13,126 nucleotides of DNA from Verrucomicrobiota bacterium (GTDB lineage Bacteria; Verrucomicrobiota; Verrucomicrobiia; Limisphaerales; SXQI01): positions 1-13,126 of the forward strand of contig WBXJ01000053.1 of the NCBI GenBank assembly GCA_008933045.1, in the 5' to 3' direction. A program made the translations under genes and the position numbers. Of the stretch, positions 6,598 through 13,126 are shown one piece after another (positions within the stretch are counted from its first letter, which is position 1; each line of letters opens with the position of its first letter). The notes below the pieces were generated by a model. That model had not been told where the DNA came from. It was given only the letters and a program-made list of their open reading frames with translations, and made no database searches.

Positions 6598-8498
6598 TTC
6601 GCAGCGGTGATTTTACGTTTGTAAAGGGCCAAGAACAATCCTGTGAGCGTCACAAGAAAGGGGATTCCTAAGATGTTCAACCACTTTAAGCGGTTTTCAA
6701 GCGAGTCAATATCTTGACGCAGATTTTTCCGTTCTACACGGAGCTCACGCTTGGCAGCGACTTGTTTCTTTTGAAAACTCACAATCTCGGCCTGCTGTTC
6801 AGGAGAAAGGATGAAGCGTTGTTGAGCTCCCGCGCCTTCTTTGGTTCGTTGCAATTCGCCGAGTCGAGTTTGAGTGTCAGCTAAACTTTTCTCCAAATCC
6901 TTAATCTTAGTGCGGTAGCGTTCTTCCGCAGCGGCTTGCATTGCCCGCACACGGGTGAACGGACGGGTCATGGTGGCACGGCTGCGAATACCAATCAGGT
7001 TTTGATCACCAGCCATTTGATCCACAAAATTCTGTAGAAGGTTCAGATTCCCGTTGCGGGGAAAGAACATTTTTTGACCCATGAAATCTTGCACTTGCCC
7101 CGCGAATTGTTCGAACAGAAGATCCGAATCACCCACGAGAACCACGCTCGTTTCCTTGGTGGATTCCTTCATGGCTGGGGTTTGTGTTTTGGCGTCATCC
7201 TTTGCGGTGGGATCCTTCGGTTGCCCGTCGGGGAAGGCTGTCTTAAACAAACCTGAGATCCGAATCGCGATTTTTTGTGCCTTCCCGGAGGGCACGAAAT
7301 CCTTGGAAACTTGTTCGCCAGAGTATTCAGCCATGAACTTCTCAATGACCTGAGATTGAAGGGAGCTTTGCACCAGAACAGTTTCCTTTAATCCATCTTT
7401 CAGCGTGCCTGAGAAGACACCGGCAAAGGGTAGGAGCAGCGTGTCAATTTGGCTTGTGGCCACGTCGTTTGTATTCACTGCTTGCGCGTTCAAGGTCAGA
7501 ACCGCCGGAGCGGACTCAGGTCGTTGTCCTCGGTTGATGCGTGTTTCGTAAATTTTGTCCGCGACAACCTTGCCTGAATCAAATTCCAGACCCCAACCCT
7601 TGATTAGCTTATCCATCGTTGAGCCGCCTTGCATTGCGGCCTGCATGGGGTTTTGCTGAGGACTGTTGCGGCTATCAACGATCGACATTGGGTCGAGGAA
7701 TGCGATCAGCTTTCCGCCGCGCATTAGGAATTGGTCGATGACGAATTGTGCCTTGTCGGTAATCCCCTTGGGATGGACAACGACCAAGACTTTGATATCT
7801 TCATCGATTGTTTCGGAGGTTAACTGGACTTGTTTTACTGTGTAATCCTTTCGCAGTTCGCTGACAAAAATCCAAGGGTCTTGCTGACCTCCACCCATGC
7901 GTGCCGCCATGGGATTGGATTCACCGAAAACGGGTAAACCGCTCATGATGCCGATGACCGTTTTCTCCGGATTGGTGACAGCGGAGATCGCGCGAGCCAA
8001 GTCATACTCCAATAATCGTTCACGCTGGGGAGTGAGAAACGGCAAGGTGGTGTTCGCCTCAAGCATGCTGACCGCTAAGCCAAGATAGAGTTTATCGCCA
8101 AAGCCCATTCCCATCGCCTGACCCTCAACTCCATCCTTCATGGCTTGCTCCTCGGCATCCGAATCAGGTTGGGGGTCGTACTTTTTGATCTCAAGATTGC
8201 TTCCGGCGATTTTCTTAAACTCTGTGAGCAAATCTTCAACGCGTTGAGCGTAAGTTTTGAGCTCCACGGGCATATCTTTGCCTTGGGAACTGTAGAATCG
8301 CACCTGAACAGGGGTGTCCAATTTACGAAGAATTGCCTTAGTTCCTGCGGACAGCGTGTAGAGTTTTTCCTCGGTCATATCGACACGCACTGCGGCGACG
8401 TGTGATACGATGTAGATGGCGATACAAATCACCAGCATGATCCCAACACCGGCAACGGAAAACAGCCAGTTTCCTATAGTTTTGATACTCGCACTCAT
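6594..8498 (-). CDS. GldG-like ABC transporter auxiliary protein (ABC_transp_aux)
   Basis: 634 residues from the ATG at 8498; an in-frame TTG at 8504 is possible but less likely. No strong Shine-Dalgarno is visible. One membrane helix lies at residues about 12-34 and a second near the C-terminus (about 607-626) before a basic tail, so the large middle part should be periplasmic. Motifs of the GldG family are seen after the first helix: RVDMTEEKLYTLSAGTKAIL, then PVQVRFYSS, and a LPVFGE segment in the middle that resembles the IFT/GldG-like fold. Residues about 520-603 are highly charged and heptad-like, probably a coiled coil, and end at the second helix. A low-complexity Lys/Thr/Pro/Asp linker sits around 433-465. 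In Bacteroidetes GldG works with GldA and GldF in gliding and cell-surface secretion; here the role is unknown. It starts 36 bases after the permease stop and overlaps the DUF4340 gene by 4 bases. Confidence 0.88.
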   Translation of the reverse strand: MSASIKTIGNWLFSVAGVGIMLVICIAIYIVSHVAAVRVDMTEEKLYTLSAGTKAILRKLDTPVQVRFYSSQGKDMPVELKTYAQRVEDLLTEFKKIAGSNLEIKKYDPQPDSDAEEQAMKDGVEGQAMGMGFGDKLYLGLAVSMLEANTTLPFLTPQRERLLEYDLARAISAVTNPEKTVIGIMSGLPVFGESNPMAARMGGGQQDPWIFVSELRKDYTVKQVQLTSETIDEDIKVLVVVHPKGITDKAQFVIDQFLMRGGKLIAFLDPMSIVDSRNSPQQNPMQAAMQGGSTMDKLIKGWGLEFDSGKVVADKIYETRINRGQRPESAPAVLTLNAQAVNTNDVATSQIDTLLLPFAGVFSGTLKDGLKETVLVQSSLQSQVIEKFMAEYSGEQVSKDFVPSGKAQKIAIRISGLFKTAFPDGQPKDPTAKDDAKTQTPAMKESTKETSVVLVGDSDLLFEQFAGQVQDFMGQKMFFPRNGNLNLLQNFVDQMAGDQNLIGIRSRATMTRPFTRVRAMQAAAEERYRTKIKDLEKSLADTQTRLGELQRTKEGAGAQQRFILSPEQQAEIVSFQKKQVAAKRELRVERKNLRQDIDSLENRLKWLNILGIPFLVTLTGLFLALYKRKITAAK

Positions 8499-8534
8499 GG
8501 CCAAGTTTGCAGATTAAATAATTGAAAGTGTTGA

Positions 8535-9281
8535 TCAGCCTGCCCGATGCGAGCGGATGATAATACTAGTTGTGAACAGTGAGAAACCAATGATCGCTGC
8601 GAAGAAGACGATGTCTCGAAGGTCGAGGGAACCTTTTTGAAATCCTTCAAAATGGGTCATCACACTGAACGCGGCCACGGTTTCGACTAAGCGAGGATTC
8701 TCAGAAACTTGATCCAGCAACTTTGTCACCGGCGGCCAACCCGCTAGGATGAGGAACAAAGCGAGTACCACGGACAGAATGAAACTTACCACCTGATTGC
8801 GTGTCATGGCAGAGGTCATGCAACTGATTGCAAGGTAGGCTCCAGCCAATAACAGGCTGCCTAGGTAGCTGGTCATAACGACTCCATGATCGGGTGAACC
8901 GAGGTAGCTTACCGTCATCCAAACTGGAAAGGTCAGAGCCAAGGCCAATGCCAAGAAGAGCCATGAGGCCAGAAACTTACCCACAATCGCTTGCCAAGGG
9001 GTGATTGGCATGGTGAGCAACAGTTCCATGGTGCCTAATCGGCGTTCCTCGGACCAGAGGCGCATCCCCACTGCGGGAACAAGAAAAAGGTAAAGCCAAG
9101 GATGCCAGAGGAAAAAGGACATCAGGCTTGCTTCGTTACGCTCGAAGAATCCGCCCGCCATAAACGTGAAGAAGCCGGCGAGCAACAAAAAGATCACGAT
9201 GAACACGTAGGCCACCGGCGAGGCAAAATAACCCGATAACTCGCGCTTGGTAATTGTCTTGATAACACTTACTGAATTCAT
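8535..9281 (-). CDS. ABC-2 type transporter permease (GldF-like)
   Basis: 248 residues from the ATG at 9281, with a strong ribosome-binding site (AGGAGGG) 6 bases upstream inside the ATPase gene. Six probable membrane helices lie at residues about 22-44, 57-75, 102-124, 136-158, 165-183 and 223-243. The cytoplasmic segment SEERRLGTMELLLTMP (77-92) is the characteristic coupling motif of ABC-2 permeases of the GldF/NosY type, and the N-terminus (KRELSGYFASPVAYVF) is also typical. Length fits the short GldF class. The start codon overlaps the ATPase stop as ATGA, implying translational coupling and a stoichiometric complex, probably two permeases with two ATPases. Cargo is unknown. Confidence 0.93.
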   Translation of the reverse strand: MNSVSVIKTITKRELSGYFASPVAYVFIVIFLLLAGFFTFMAGGFFERNEASLMSFFLWHPWLYLFLVPAVGMRLWSEERRLGTMELLLTMPITPWQAIVGKFLASWLFLALALALTFPVWMTVSYLGSPDHGVVMTSYLGSLLLAGAYLAISCMTSAMTRNQVVSFILSVVLALFLILAGWPPVTKLLDQVSENPRLVETVAAFSVMTHFEGFQKGSLDLRDIVFFAAIIGFSLFTTSIIIRSHRAG

Positions 9282-10243
9282 TTCTGTCCCTCCTGCCCTG
9301 TTTCGGGCAAAGTAATCGTTCTAAACACTTCATCCAAACGACCTTCCTCAATGTGAAGATCCTGCACCACCCACTTCTCGCGGAGCGCAAGCTGACCCAG
9401 AGATTGGGCCAATGCTTCTGTCTCGGGCTTTGAACTGGGGTAAATTCGCACTGTTGAAACACTCGGATCATCCTTTACCACCAAAGTCTTGCGAACCCCG
9501 TTTATCTGGGAGGTTTTATCCTTGAGATCCTGAGCTGAAACCCCGACGACCTTGAAGGTAATCGCGCCCGCCAGTTCTGAACGGAGTTTCAATTCCGATG
9601 GGGTTCCGTTTGCCACGACACGTCCTCGATCGATGATGATCGCTCGCGAACAGACTGACTCAACTTCCTCCAGAATGTGGGTCGAGAAAATGATTGCCTT
9701 TTTCTCCCCCATGCGGCGAATCAGCGTGCGTATTTCGTGTTTCTGGTTGGGATCCAAACCATCGGTCGGCTCGTCCAAAATTAACACATCCGGATCATGG
9801 ATAATGGATTGGGCGAAGCAGGTGCGATGGCGAAACCCTTTGGAGAGAGTCTCGATGCTTTGATGGAGAACTCCCTCCAGAAAGCACATTTCAACAGCCC
9901 GATTGACCGCGCGCTTTCGAGCGTCCCCCTGAAGGCCCCGTAATTCAGCGGCGAACGCCAAGAAACCGTGCACCGTCATGTCGTGGTAGGAGGGAGCGTT
10001 TTCTGGCAGATAACCCATGAGCCGCTTCGCCGGAATGGGGTTCTCTACGATATCGTGTCCGCCGACAGTGACAGAGCCGGAGGTGGGCGGGATGAATCCG
10101 GTGATCATGCGCATGCTAGTGGATTTACCGGCACCATTTGGTCCCAGAAACCCAAGCACTTCACCACGTTCGACCGAAAACGAGACACCGTTGACGGCCA
10201 GCTTCGTCCCGAACGCTTTCGTCAAATTTTGCACCTTAATCAT
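9278..10243 (-). CDS. ABC transporter ATP-binding protein (GldA-like)
   Basis: 321 residues from the ATG at 10243, with CGGAG seven bases upstream. This is the energising subunit at the cytoplasmic face of the membrane. Visible motifs are Walker A GPNGAGKS (34-41), signature LSKGF (133-137), Walker B DVLILDEPT (152-160, with D157 and catalytic E158), D-loop DGLDPNQ (161-167) and switch H189 in STHILEE. The Q-loop position carries Glu in YLPEN (79-82) rather than Gln, as often seen in GldA-like exporters. About 100 residues after the nucleotide-binding domain form the extra C-terminal domain of this subfamily, including a helical segment and EGRLDEVFRTIT near the end. It is the first gene of the four-gene operon and follows a 189-base upstream region with promoter-like and hairpin elements. 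Confidence 0.94.
   Translation of the reverse strand: MIKVQNLTKAFGTKLAVNGVSFSVERGEVLGFLGPNGAGKSTSMRMITGFIPPTSGSVTVGGHDIVENPIPAKRLMGYLPENAPSYHDMTVHGFLAFAAELRGLQGDARKRAVNRAVEMCFLEGVLHQSIETLSKGFRHRTCFAQSIIHDPDVLILDEPTDGLDPNQKHEIRTLIRRMGEKKAIIFSTHILEEVESVCSRAIIIDRGRVVANGTPSELKLRSELAGAITFKVVGVSAQDLKDKTSQINGVRKTLVVKDDPSVSTVRIYPSSKPETEALAQSLGQLALREKWVVQDLHIEEGRLDEVFRTITLPETGQEGQK
9288..9294 (-). promoter_or_regulatory. Strong ribosome-binding site for the permease gene
   Basis: AGGAGGG on the minus strand, 6 bases before the ATG at 9281 and inside the last codons of the ATPase gene. It is the best Shine-Dalgarno in the window and supports both the chosen permease start and separate strong initiation for this gene. 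Confidence 0.8.
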
Positions 10244-10250
10244 GCCAAAA

Positions 10251-10255
10251 CTCCG
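10251..10255 (-). promoter_or_regulatory. Ribosome-binding site for the ABC ATPase gene
   Basis: CGGAG on the minus strand, with seven bases between it and the ATG at 10243. It supports this start codon for the first gene of the ABC operon. Confidence 0.6.
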
Positions 10256-10297
10256 AATCAGACCTTAAAGGATCCATAACAAATTCCACTCAAAATT

Positions 10298-10321
10298 TTC
10301 GCATCGTGACAGCGATGCGAA
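10298..10321 (-). promoter_or_regulatory. Perfect 9-bp stem-loop in the leader of the ABC operon
   Basis: TTCGCATCG (10298-10306) pairs perfectly with CGATGCGAA (10313-10321) around a 6-base loop. On the minus strand it lies about 55 bases before the ATPase start codon and only about 5 bases downstream of the transcription start predicted from the candidate promoter. It could be a 5' stem-loop that stabilises the mRNA, or a dyad operator. Downstream on the minus strand only AATTTT follows, which is weak for an intrinsic terminator, so attenuation is possible but less likely. Confidence 0.5.
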
Positions 10322-10326
10322 TTTGT

Positions 10327-10348
10327 CAGGTTGATATCGCTCAACTTG
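10327..10348. promoter_or_regulatory. Imperfect inverted repeat over the -10 region of the ABC operon promoter
   Basis: CAGGTTGA (10327-10334) and TCAACTTG (10341-10348) form an 8-bp inverted repeat with one G-T mismatch and a 6-base centre TATCGC. It covers the candidate -10 hexamer, the place where a repressor would act. Only sequence symmetry supports the call. Confidence 0.35.
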
Positions 10349-10361
10349 CAGCCATTGTCAA
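10333..10361 (-). promoter_or_regulatory. Candidate promoter of the GldA-GldF-GldG-DUF4340 operon
   Basis: On the minus strand a perfect -35 TTGACA (10361-10356) is followed after 17 bases by GATATC (10338-10333), which matches TATAAT at three of six positions. The start site would be near 10326, giving a leader of about 83 bases. An A-tract of 11 bases lies 11 bases upstream of the -35, in a position where A-rich UP elements boost transcription. The weak -10 keeps the confidence low. Confidence 0.4.
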
Positions 10362-10372
10362 GGCGCTTTCAA

Positions 10373-10383
10373 TTTTTTTTTTT
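10373..10383. repeat. 11-base T homopolymer (A-tract on the minus strand)
   Basis: Eleven consecutive T on the plus strand, the longest homopolymer I noticed in the window. It lies between the end of the methyltransferase gene and the candidate promoter of the ABC operon. Read on the minus strand it is an A-tract and so cannot be the U-run of a terminator for the leftward upstream gene. It may act as an UP element or a slippage-prone tract. Confidence 0.6.
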
Positions 10384-10432
10384 GACTCAGGTCGTGGACG
10401 ACAATGGGATAAGTTGAGGACACAATTCTGAG

Positions 10433-10960
10433 TTAGTGATGTCCTTGTAGCGCGGCTTGCTCTCTTTCTAGCAGATCAACCTTGCGCTCAACACCCCAGC
10501 GATACCCTGAGATTTGTCCGTTTTTGCAAACGATGCGGTGACAGGGAATCGAGAGAGCGATGGTGTTTGCAGCGCAGGCACCGGCTACTGCACGCACGGA
10601 TTGAGGTGAATTCATTGCGTTTGCGATTTGCGTGTAACTCGCAGTTTGGCCCAGCGGGATCTTCCTGAGCAGTGCCCAGGCGTATAGCTGAAATGGCGTC
10701 CCGCGCGCATCGAGTGCCTGATTAAACCCGGGGTGAGGCGAAGCGATGAAGTTAATCACTTGAGCTAGCTCCCTTTTGATCCGTTCGCCTCCGTAAATTA
10801 GTGTCGAGTTTGGAAACCCCTTCTTCAGGGCATGAACCATTTGGCCTCGATTATTATCCAAAGCGATGTAGCAAATGCCGGTCAGGGTACTGGCGACGAG
10901 AATGGGTCCTAAAGCCGATTCACCTTCTGCAAAACAAATCGCGGTGACTGCTTTGCTCAT
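10433..10960 (-). CDS. Methylated-DNA--protein-cysteine methyltransferase, Ada C-terminal type
   Basis: 175 residues from the ATG at 10960, only two bases after the M42 peptidase stop (TGA 10965-10963), so probably translationally coupled. An upstream in-frame start at 11017 would overlap the peptidase gene by 55 bases and is rejected. The protein repairs O6-alkylguanine by irreversible transfer of the alkyl group to its own cysteine. Key residues are acceptor C140 in IPCHRIV (138-144), H141, the helix-turn-helix recognition segment with R123 (VRAVAGACAAN), N132, Y109 and E167. The segments RAVAGACAAN and SGYRWGVERK closely match, from memory, the C-terminal half of E. coli Ada rather than Ogt. 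The Ada N-terminal zinc-binding phosphotriester domain and AraC-type DNA-binding region are absent, so this is a stand-alone repair enzyme without its own transcription-factor half. Cytoplasmic. Confidence 0.94.
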   Translation of the reverse strand: MSKAVTAICFAEGESALGPILVASTLTGICYIALDNNRGQMVHALKKGFPNSTLIYGGERIKRELAQVINFIASPHPGFNQALDARGTPFQLYAWALLRKIPLGQTASYTQIANAMNSPQSVRAVAGACAANTIALSIPCHRIVCKNGQISGYRWGVERKVDLLEREQAALQGHH

Positions 10961-10962
10961 CG

Positions 10963-12036
10963 TCAGATTTTGACTTTGAACTGTTCGCCATTTTTCATGG
11001 AGAGAGCGAACGCGCACATCAGCTCCGAGATTTGTTGGAGGTCGTGAAGGTTGACCATCTCGACGGGGGAATGCATGTAACGGTTAGGGAGGCTGATCAA
11101 CGCGCTTGGAATCCCCCCACGGGTCCAGAAGATGACATCGGTATCCGTACCGCTCGTGGCGGACATGGCTTCATGTTGAAGGGGAATCTTGGCGGATTCG
11201 GCCAATTTTTCAAGGCGTCGGACAACTTCTGGATGGTTGCACCCTCCATGTGTGATGGCTGGGCCTTGGCCCAATTTGATATCGCCGTGTTGGATTTTGC
11301 TCACTGTGGGATAGTCGGTGGCATGGGTGACATCTACCACGAGAGCAACGTCGGGCTTCAGGGCGTATGCGATTTGCCTAGCTCCGAGCAAACCCACTTC
11401 CTCCATGATATTGGACACAGCGCAGATTTCCACTTTGAGTTTTTTAGCTTGAGGTGAAAGTAATCGGAGTGTTTCGGCCACGGCGAAGGTGCCGATCCGA
11501 TTGTCGAACGCCCTTGCCACCGCGAGGTCACCGCGCAACAACTCAAACTGATCGGCGAGTGTGATGGGGTCCCCGATTCGTATGAGTCGTTCGGCCTCTT
11601 TTTTTGAAGAAACGCCGATATCAATAAACAGATCCTCAATCTTAGGAGCCTTACGATCACCTTCTTGTTTGGTGAGGTGAGGAGCCACATTTCCAACAAC
11701 GCCTTTGACTAGGCCGTTGGAGGAATGCAGGTGGACGCGCTGGGCCTTGGTGATGGCCGCATCGATTCCACCTAATCGTCGCACATAGATGAAACCGTCA
11801 GCATCGATGTAATTGACGACCATCCCGATTTCATCCGCATGGGCAGCGAACATCAGGCGAGGGCCGCCACAGCCTTTATTCAACCAAGCTACCACATTGC
11901 CGTAAGCATCACTCTCGACCTCATCCGCGTAAGGCTGCACGTAATCAATCCACACGCGTTGACCTCGTGCTTCATGGCCCGAGGGGCTGGGAGTGTTCAC
12001 TAACGTTTCCAGGAATTTGAGTGAGGCTGGGCGCAT
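10963..12036 (-). CDS. M42 family metallo-aminopeptidase (FrvX/TET-like)
   Basis: 357 residues from the ATG at 12036; an in-frame TTG at 12042 would add two residues. M42 enzymes are cytoplasmic di-metal aminopeptidases that usually assemble into dodecameric tetrahedral shells and digest peptides released by larger proteases. All family ligands are present at expected spacing: H66 and D68 (AAHADEIG), bridging D178 (AFDNRIG), catalytic E212 and ligand E213 (MEEVGLLGAR), D235 (VVDVTH) and H322 (RYMHSPVE). The PDZ-like insertion between about 75 and 165 is intact. Some members were once labelled endoglucanases (CelM), but peptidase activity is the sound prediction. No good Shine-Dalgarno is seen before the start; the gene begins 18 bases after the TPR gene stop and may depend on translation of that gene. 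The methyltransferase gene follows 2 bases after its stop. Confidence 0.94.
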   Translation of the reverse strand: MRPASLKFLETLVNTPSPSGHEARGQRVWIDYVQPYADEVESDAYGNVVAWLNKGCGGPRLMFAAHADEIGMVVNYIDADGFIYVRRLGGIDAAITKAQRVHLHSSNGLVKGVVGNVAPHLTKQEGDRKAPKIEDLFIDIGVSSKKEAERLIRIGDPITLADQFELLRGDLAVARAFDNRIGTFAVAETLRLLSPQAKKLKVEICAVSNIMEEVGLLGARQIAYALKPDVALVVDVTHATDYPTVSKIQHGDIKLGQGPAITHGGCNHPEVVRRLEKLAESAKIPLQHEAMSATSGTDTDVIFWTRGGIPSALISLPNRYMHSPVEMVNLHDLQQISELMCAFALSMKNGEQFKVKI

Positions 12037-12054
12037 AGACAAAACAGGAGGTTG

Positions 12055-13126
12055 CTATTGGGGAGTCACAAGGTTTTTAAACTCGGGCAAGTTGCGTAGG
12101 TTTACAAAGGTGGGATCAGCTAATGCTTCTTGGAGGAGGTTTTTTGCCGTTGGCTGTGTTAGCAGCCGAACCTGGCTCAAACTGATTGCTCTTCCCAAAG
12201 ATTTTAATGCTTCAGTCGGATTGTTGATCATCACTTGAGCCCGAGCGTAATCGAACCAAGCTTCCGGATTGTCGGGCATGATTTTTACGATTCGACCGAG
12301 GGACATTTCGAGTCCGGGCATGTGCTGCAATTGAGAATAGGCTTGGGCCACGGAGAGCAGCATGCGCGCGTCCGCAGTTGGCATTTGAACCAATTGATCA
12401 AAGATTTTGAGAGCTTGGTTCGTCTGTTTCAATTGAACGTAGGCGGAGGCGAGTTTGAAGACCACTTCGAGATTGGTGGGGTTGGCTTGATATTGTTGCT
12501 CCAATCCGGCCAATTGAGTCGATGCATTTTGAGCACCCACCTGATGGTCACGGATGCCTTTGAGTTGGTCGGCCAATTGAGCGATGCTCTGGCTTTCAGG
12601 GTCAAACATCAGGCAGGTTCGCGCCACTAGTTCGGCATCGCCTGCACGGTTCAGATTTACGAGGAGGTTGACATACTTATAAACCGCTTCGGGACTGAAG
12701 GGACAGAACGCAAACGATTGACTTAACGCGAACTCTGCCTCCTTGAGCATGCGTTGATTTTCAGCGACGTTTTTAGTGTTGCTGACGCGCCAAAAGTAAA
12801 GTCCTCCTTGCGCGGAACGGAGCTTAGAAAATGCCTTCTGAGCGTTATCATCGCGCACGAACTTGGGGTCTCCCTTAAAACCAGTTAAATCACGTTGCAG
12901 GTAAGTTTTCTGAGCAAATGCGCAAATTTCTTGAACCGAAGTTTCATAGGTCATCCAGTTACCAATCAAACGATCAGAGTATTGAGCCCAGAAATCGTGA
13001 TCTTTTTTGACCATGTCCTGCGTGATCTCAACCAGCGGTTCACGATTGATTTTCATGATGATGCCAAAGGGTGAGAGATGCGGGAACATCCAGTCCAAGG
13101 CGAAGCTTTCCTCGACGAAGAATTCA
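12055..13126 (-). CDS. TPR-repeat protein, C-terminal part of a larger protein cut by the window edge (probably DUF2723 family)
   Basis: About 356 residues are visible, and the frame stays open to the last full codon of the window. A TTG at 13098 can be read as a start, but in-frame coding continues upstream as EFFVEESFA directly before LDWMFPHL, so the 5' end is missing. The visible N-terminal part (LDWMFPHL, MKINREPL, KDHDFWAQYSDRLIGNW, GFKGDPKFVRDD, AQKAFSKLR) resembles, from memory, the region after the membrane domain of large verrucomicrobial DUF2723 proteins, which look like membrane glycosyltransferases. The remaining about 220 residues are helical TPR-like repeats (for example PEAVYKYVNLLVNLNRAGDAE, LEVVFKLASAYVQLKQTNQALKIF, PEAWFDYARAQVMINNPTEALKSL), likely for protein contacts. 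It is first of three leftward genes, 18 bases ahead of the M42 peptidase. Confidence is high for TPR, moderate for DUF2723. Confidence 0.75.
   Translation of the reverse strand, partial: EFFVEESFALDWMFPHLSPFGIIMKINREPLVEITQDMVKKDHDFWAQYSDRLIGNWMTYETSVQEICAFAQKTYLQRDLTGFKGDPKFVRDDNAQKAFSKLRSAQGGLYFWRVSNTKNVAENQRMLKEAEFALSQSFAFCPFSPEAVYKYVNLLVNLNRAGDAELVARTCLMFDPESQSIAQLADQLKGIRDHQVGAQNASTQLAGLEQQYQANPTNLEVVFKLASAYVQLKQTNQALKIFDQLVQMPTADARMLLSVAQAYSQLQHMPGLEMSLGRIVKIMPDNPEAWFDYARAQVMINNPTEALKSLGRAISLSQVRLLTQPTAKNLLQEALADPTFVNLRNLPEFKNLVTPQ

Noticed and set aside
10385..10433. Inverted repeat ACTCAG...CTGAGT flanking 37 bases after the methyltransferase stop, possible terminator
   Set aside because: On the transcribed (minus) strand it is followed by an A-tract, not U, and the 6-bp arms are too far apart for an intrinsic terminator.
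10961..11017. Longer N-terminus for the methyltransferase starting at 11017
   Set aside because: It would overlap the conserved end of the M42 gene, while an ATG two bases after the M42 stop gives a product that aligns from its start with the Ada C-terminal domain.
11032..11457. A 141-codon plus-strand open frame inside the M42 peptidase gene
   Set aside because: It lies opposite the catalytic region of an intact M42 gene and its His/Phe/Gly-rich product resembles no family.
12045..12050. AGGAGG on the plus strand between the TPR and M42 genes
   Set aside because: Both neighbouring genes are on the minus strand and no plus-strand start codon with a real product follows, so it is not a ribosome-binding site in use.
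12235..12630. A 131-codon plus-strand open frame inside the TPR gene
   Set aside because: It is antisense to clear TPR coding sequence and shows no recognisable domain; open antisense frames are common opposite biased codons.
13120..13125. EcoRI site at the window end and GATC at the window start, suggesting clone boundaries
   Set aside because: Such short sites occur by chance and say nothing firm about the origin of the window; no vector sequence is present.

Overview
The window looks like a chromosomal segment of a Gram-negative member of the Verrucomicrobiota, probably near the Pedosphaera/Limisphaerales group. This is inferred from protein style and recall, not from a search. The clues are a propeller-plus-phosphoesterase lipoprotein, a four-gene Gld-type ABC cluster ending in a DUF4340 protein, a Tat-type Rieske protein, and a TPR tail that resembles the C-terminus of large verrucomicrobial DUF2723 membrane proteins. 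Base composition is moderate, many genes lack a strong Shine-Dalgarno, and coding density is very high. There is no gene-free stretch longer than 190 bases. I saw no tRNA, rRNA, CRISPR array, transposase, integrase or phage gene.

Layout. (1) Bases 24-4115, plus strand: a lipoprotein joining a YVTN/YncE-type beta-propeller to an alkaline-phosphatase-like phosphoesterase, then 27 bases later an M20 metallopeptidase. (2) Bases 4149-4913, minus strand: a Rieske 2Fe-2S protein with a Tat-like leader, facing an A-type Fe-S carrier (IscA/HesB) at 5023-5373 across a short divergent region that holds an inverted repeat, a 14-bp direct repeat and a possible promoter. (3) Bases 5380-10243, minus strand, read from 10243 downwards: ABC ATPase (GldA-like), ABC-2 permease (GldF-like), a GldG-like membrane-anchored protein and a DUF4340 protein. 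Two of the three junctions are ATGA stop/start overlaps. Its upstream region (10244-10432) carries a candidate promoter, a perfect 9-bp stem-loop, a second inverted repeat and an 11-T tract. (4) Bases 10433 to the window end, minus strand: a 5'-truncated TPR protein, an M42 aminopeptidase and a stand-alone copy of the Ada C-terminal (O6-alkylguanine repair) domain, with gaps of 18 and 2 bases.

How they work together. The ABC cluster almost certainly makes one envelope complex: ATPase and permease as the engine, GldG-like and DUF4340 proteins as periplasmic partners with membrane anchors. Its cargo cannot be read from the sequence. The Rieske protein and the Fe-S carrier could share a promoter region and a theme of Fe-S handling. 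The TPR-M42-MGMT group looks co-transcribed without an obvious pathway link.

I did not find a convincing wholly new system such as a defence island or retroelement. The strongest leads are the structured leader and promoter of the Gld-like operon, the orphan Rieske protein with an unexplained C-terminal domain beside an Fe-S carrier, and the Ada methyltransferase domain without its regulatory half.
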